From Bacteroidota bacterium (lineage in GTDB: Bacteria > Bacteroidota > Bacteroidia > Bacteroidales > Tenuifilaceae): DNA of 40,506 nucleotides. Position numbers and translations under genes: made by a program. A model generated the notes under the pieces. It did no database searches. It was not told the DNA's origin and saw nothing but the letters and a program-made list of their open reading frames with translations. The stretch spans positions 1 to 40,506 of the forward strand of contig JAKQEF010000077.1 of the NCBI GenBank assembly GCA_029558675.1, in the 5' to 3' direction. Shown here piece after piece: positions 37,893 through 40,506 of the stretch (the first letter of the stretch is position 1; each line of letters opens with the position of its first letter).

Positions 37893-39200
37893 ATGGCAAT
37901 TTTCGAAATTACGGGAGGAAAGCGTTTACATGGCGAAATCACTCCCCAGGGCGCAAAGAACGAAGCGCTGCAGATTATCTGTGCTGTGCTCCTCACCGCC
38001 AATGAGGTTACCATTCGCAATATCCCCGATATTCGCGATGTAAACAAGCTTATCGAACTGCTGCAATGTATGGGGGTTGAGGTAATCCGCCATTCGCCCT
38101 CGGTATGCACCTTTAGGGCAAGCAATGTTGATATTAAATACCTTACAACCAGTGATTTTAAAGCCAAGGCTGCAGCGCTCAGGGGTTCCATCATGATTGT
38201 GGGACCGCTGCTGGCCAGATACGGTGTCAGCTATATCCCCCGCCCGGGTGGTGATAAGATAGGTAGGCGCAGGCTCGATACCCATTTCGTTGGTTTCCAG
38301 AATCTGGGCGCCACTTTCCACTACGACCCCAAGGAAAACTTTTTTGAGGTAAAGGGAAAGAATATGAAGGGGGCATACATGCTGTTAGACGAGGCTTCGG
38401 TAACGGGTACAGCCAATATTATCATGGCAGCAGTGCTAACTCCAGGAAAAACAACCATTTTCAACGCAGCCTGCGAACCATACCTGCAGCAGCTCTGTAA
38501 AATGTTAACCTCGATGGGGGCAAAAATCTCGGGTATTGGCTCCAACCTGGTTACCATCGAAGGGGTGGAATCGCTCACGGGTTGCGAGCACACCATACTC
38601 CCCGATATGATAGAGGTGGGCTCATTCATTGGCATGGCTGCCATGACACAGAGCGATGTTACCATCAAAAACGTATCGTACGATGACTTGGGAATCATTC
38701 CTGCTTCATTCAGGAGGCTTGGTATTCAGTTCAACAGAGTAAACGATGACATTCATGTTCCGGCTCAGGACGGCTACGAGATAGAAACATTTATCGATGG
38801 CTCCATAATGACCATTGCTGATGCTCCCTGGCCGGGGCTAACCCCCGACCTGCTCAGCGTTTTCCTGGTGGTAGCCACCCAGGCCAAGGGTGCAGTATTA
38901 ATCCACCAGAAGATGTTCGAGAGCCGCCTGTTCTTTGTGGATAAACTCATCGACATGGGCGCTCAGATTATCCTTTGCGATCCGCATAGGGCTACGGTAA
39001 TAGGGCACAATCACCAAATGAGATTGAGGGCAACCTCCATGGTTTCGCCCGATATCAGGGCAGGCGTTGCACTGCTCATCGCTGCACTCTCGGCCGAAGG
39101 TACCAGCGTGATACACAATATAGAGCAGATTGATCGTGGGTATCAGGATATTGATAAACGCCTTAATGCTCTTGGTGCGCAAATAGTCCGTAAACCGTAA
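37893..39200 (+). CDS. murA: UDP-N-acetylglucosamine 1-carboxyvinyltransferase
   Basis: EPSP/MurA fold motifs: GAKNEALQIICAVLLT, PGGDKIGRRRLDTHFVGFQNLGA, DEASVTGTANIIMAAVL, PWPGLTPDLLSVFLVVATQAKG. Confidence 0.95.
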   Translation: MAIFEITGGKRLHGEITPQGAKNEALQIICAVLLTANEVTIRNIPDIRDVNKLIELLQCMGVEVIRHSPSVCTFRASNVDIKYLTTSDFKAKAAALRGSIMIVGPLLARYGVSYIPRPGGDKIGRRRLDTHFVGFQNLGATFHYDPKENFFEVKGKNMKGAYMLLDEASVTGTANIIMAAVLTPGKTTIFNAACEPYLQQLCKMLTSMGAKISGIGSNLVTIEGVESLTGCEHTILPDMIEVGSFIGMAAMTQSDVTIKNVSYDDLGIIPASFRRLGIQFNRVNDDIHVPAQDGYEIETFIDGSIMTIADAPWPGLTPDLLSVFLVVATQAKGAVLIHQKMFESRLFFVDKLIDMGAQIILCDPHRATVIGHNHQMRLRATSMVSPDIRAGVALLIAALSAEGTSVIHNIEQIDRGYQDIDKRLNALGAQIVRKP

Positions 39201-39318
39201 GGTCATCTTTGCCAAAAAAACAGCATGAGGCAATTTTGTGTGCCAATTTGACCGAAAGTAAATATTGGCAGGAGTTTTGATTTGCTCAAGCAGCAAGAGA
39301 AAAAAATGACATTGATAT

Positions 39319-39930
39319 ATGAGTAAGAAGGTTAAAAAAACCGCCGACAGCAAGGAGGAGAGGGCATCACATGCCGGGCAGGGGCAGGACGAACATCGTC
39401 AGGTGGCAACGGATGATTCCGGCCAAATAGGCATCAAGGAGGAGGAAAATGGGCAGGAGGCACAACCCGTTGAAGCGGTTGACCCCATGGTCGAACTTCA
39501 GAGCCAGCTCGACATGGCAAATGATAAATACCTGCGGCTGTCAGCCGAGTTCGACAACTACCGCAAGCGCACCCTGAAGGAAAAGATGGATTTGATAAAA
39601 AATGCCTCTGAGGAGGTGATGAAATCAATTCTTCCACTGGTTGATGATTTTGAAAGGGCACTGAAAAGTTCACAGCTTTCAGCCGATGTTGAGGCCATGA
39701 GGCATGGTCTGGTGCTGATCTATTCAAAGGTTATGGATTTTCTCAAATCCAACGGTGTCAACGAAATCGAAGCAGTGGGCCTGGATCTGGATACCGATTT
39801 GCACGAGGCGGTCTCGAAAATTGCTGTGGAGAGCAACGATCAGAAGGGGAAAATTGTGGACGTGGTGCTAAAAGGCTATAGGCTAAACGACAAAGTGATT
39901 CGCTTTTCAAAGGTCGTTGTTGGGGAGTAA
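39319..39930 (+). CDS. grpE: Nucleotide exchange factor GrpE
   Basis: Acidic N-terminus; DKYLRLSAEFDNYRKRTLKEK, ILPLVDDFERAL, HEAVSKIAVE. Confidence 0.95.
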   Translation: MSKKVKKTADSKEERASHAGQGQDEHRQVATDDSGQIGIKEEENGQEAQPVEAVDPMVELQSQLDMANDKYLRLSAEFDNYRKRTLKEKMDLIKNASEEVMKSILPLVDDFERALKSSQLSADVEAMRHGLVLIYSKVMDFLKSNGVNEIEAVGLDLDTDLHEAVSKIAVESNDQKGKIVDVVLKGYRLNDKVIRFSKVVVGE

Positions 39931-39951
39931 CCAATTGATTAAGATGATTTA

Positions 39952-40506
39952 ATGCCAAAAAAAGATTACTACGAGGTGCTGGGTGTTACAAAGAATGCCG
40001 GTAAGGACGAGATAAAGAAGGCCTACCGGCAAATGGCCATTAAGTACCACCCCGACAAGAACCCCGGCGATGCCGCTGCAGAAGAGAAGTTCAAGGAGGC
40101 TGCCGAGGCATACGAAGTGCTTAGCGACGACAATAAGCGCGCCCGATACGATCATTATGGACACGCTGCTTTCAATGGTGGAGCAGGTGGATTCAGAAGT
40201 GGTGGCATGTCTATGGAGGATATCTTTGCGCAGTTTGGCGATGTCTTTGGCGGCCATTTCTCAACTTTTGGTGGATTTAGCGGTTTTAGCGGATTTGGCG
40301 GCAGCAGAGGAAGTTCGCATAGAGTAAACAGGGGCACCGACCTAAGGGTGAAAGTAAAGTTGAATCTTCAGGAGATTGCCAACGGTGTGGAGAAGAAGAT
40401 CAAGGTAAACAAGTACGTGAGCTGTAAAGCATGTTCGGGAACAGGGGCTGCAAATGGCTCGGCATACTCCACATGCTCAACCTGCAAGGGATCGGGTTAC
40501 GTTACA
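39952..40506 (+). CDS. dnaJ: Chaperone DnaJ (truncated by window end)
   Basis: [40 protein letters not shown], Gly/Phe-rich region, first CxxCxGxG zinc motif CKACSGTG; reads open to the last base. Confidence 0.95.
   Translation, partial: MPKKDYYEVLGVTKNAGKDEIKKAYRQMAIKYHPDKNPGDAAAEEKFKEAAEAYEVLSDDNKRARYDHYGHAAFNGGAGGFRSGGMSMEDIFAQFGDVFGGHFSTFGGFSGFSGFGGSRGSSHRVNRGTDLRVKVKLNLQEIANGVEKKIKVNKYVSCKACSGTGAANGSAYSTCSTCKGSGYVT

Noticed and set aside
1-40506. CRISPR arrays, rRNA, tRNA or complete insertion sequences
   Set aside because: No regularly spaced direct repeats, conserved rRNA/tRNA sequence or transposase ORF was recognised by eye; a tRNAscan/Infernal run was not possible.

Overview
This is a 40.5 kb chromosomal window from a T9SS-bearing Bacteroidota, probably Bacteroidales-like. 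That placement is inferred from the CHU_C/type-B sorting domain, PorV/PorQ protein, DUF4290-murA-grpE-dnaJ order and TAnnTTTG promoter motifs. Most of it is core or housekeeping: LptE, sigma-54 regulator, KdsB, a TonB receptor/DUF5689/secreted EEP locus, two L,D-transpeptidases, tricorn-like S41 protease, EamA transporter, Ppx/GppA, HD hydrolase, PssA, PorV/Q, an alternative-oxidase-like di-iron protein, AI-2E permease, DUF4290, MurA, GrpE and a truncated DnaJ. The accessory part is a minus-strand defence island at about 12.95-21.87 kb. It holds an AbiE-like toxin-antitoxin pair, a metallophosphoesterase and a restriction-type operon. That operon encodes a GIY-YIG/SF2 helicase, a Bro-N protein and a split N6-MTase. 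One MTase subunit keeps the SAM motif but lacks NPPY; the other keeps NPPY but has a decayed SAM motif. A GxxExxY gene sits exactly between the two MTase genes. It is bounded by 16-bp inverted repeats (15/16 identical) that also encode the stop region of the upstream gene and the GTG start of the downstream gene. This looks like a small cassette insertion and is the most notable signal. Other points of note are a Cys-to-Asp change at the MurA fosfomycin site, an AOX-like protein, and a strong promoter with an unexplained ~240-nt leader. All calls come from reading sequence and motifs; no searches were run.
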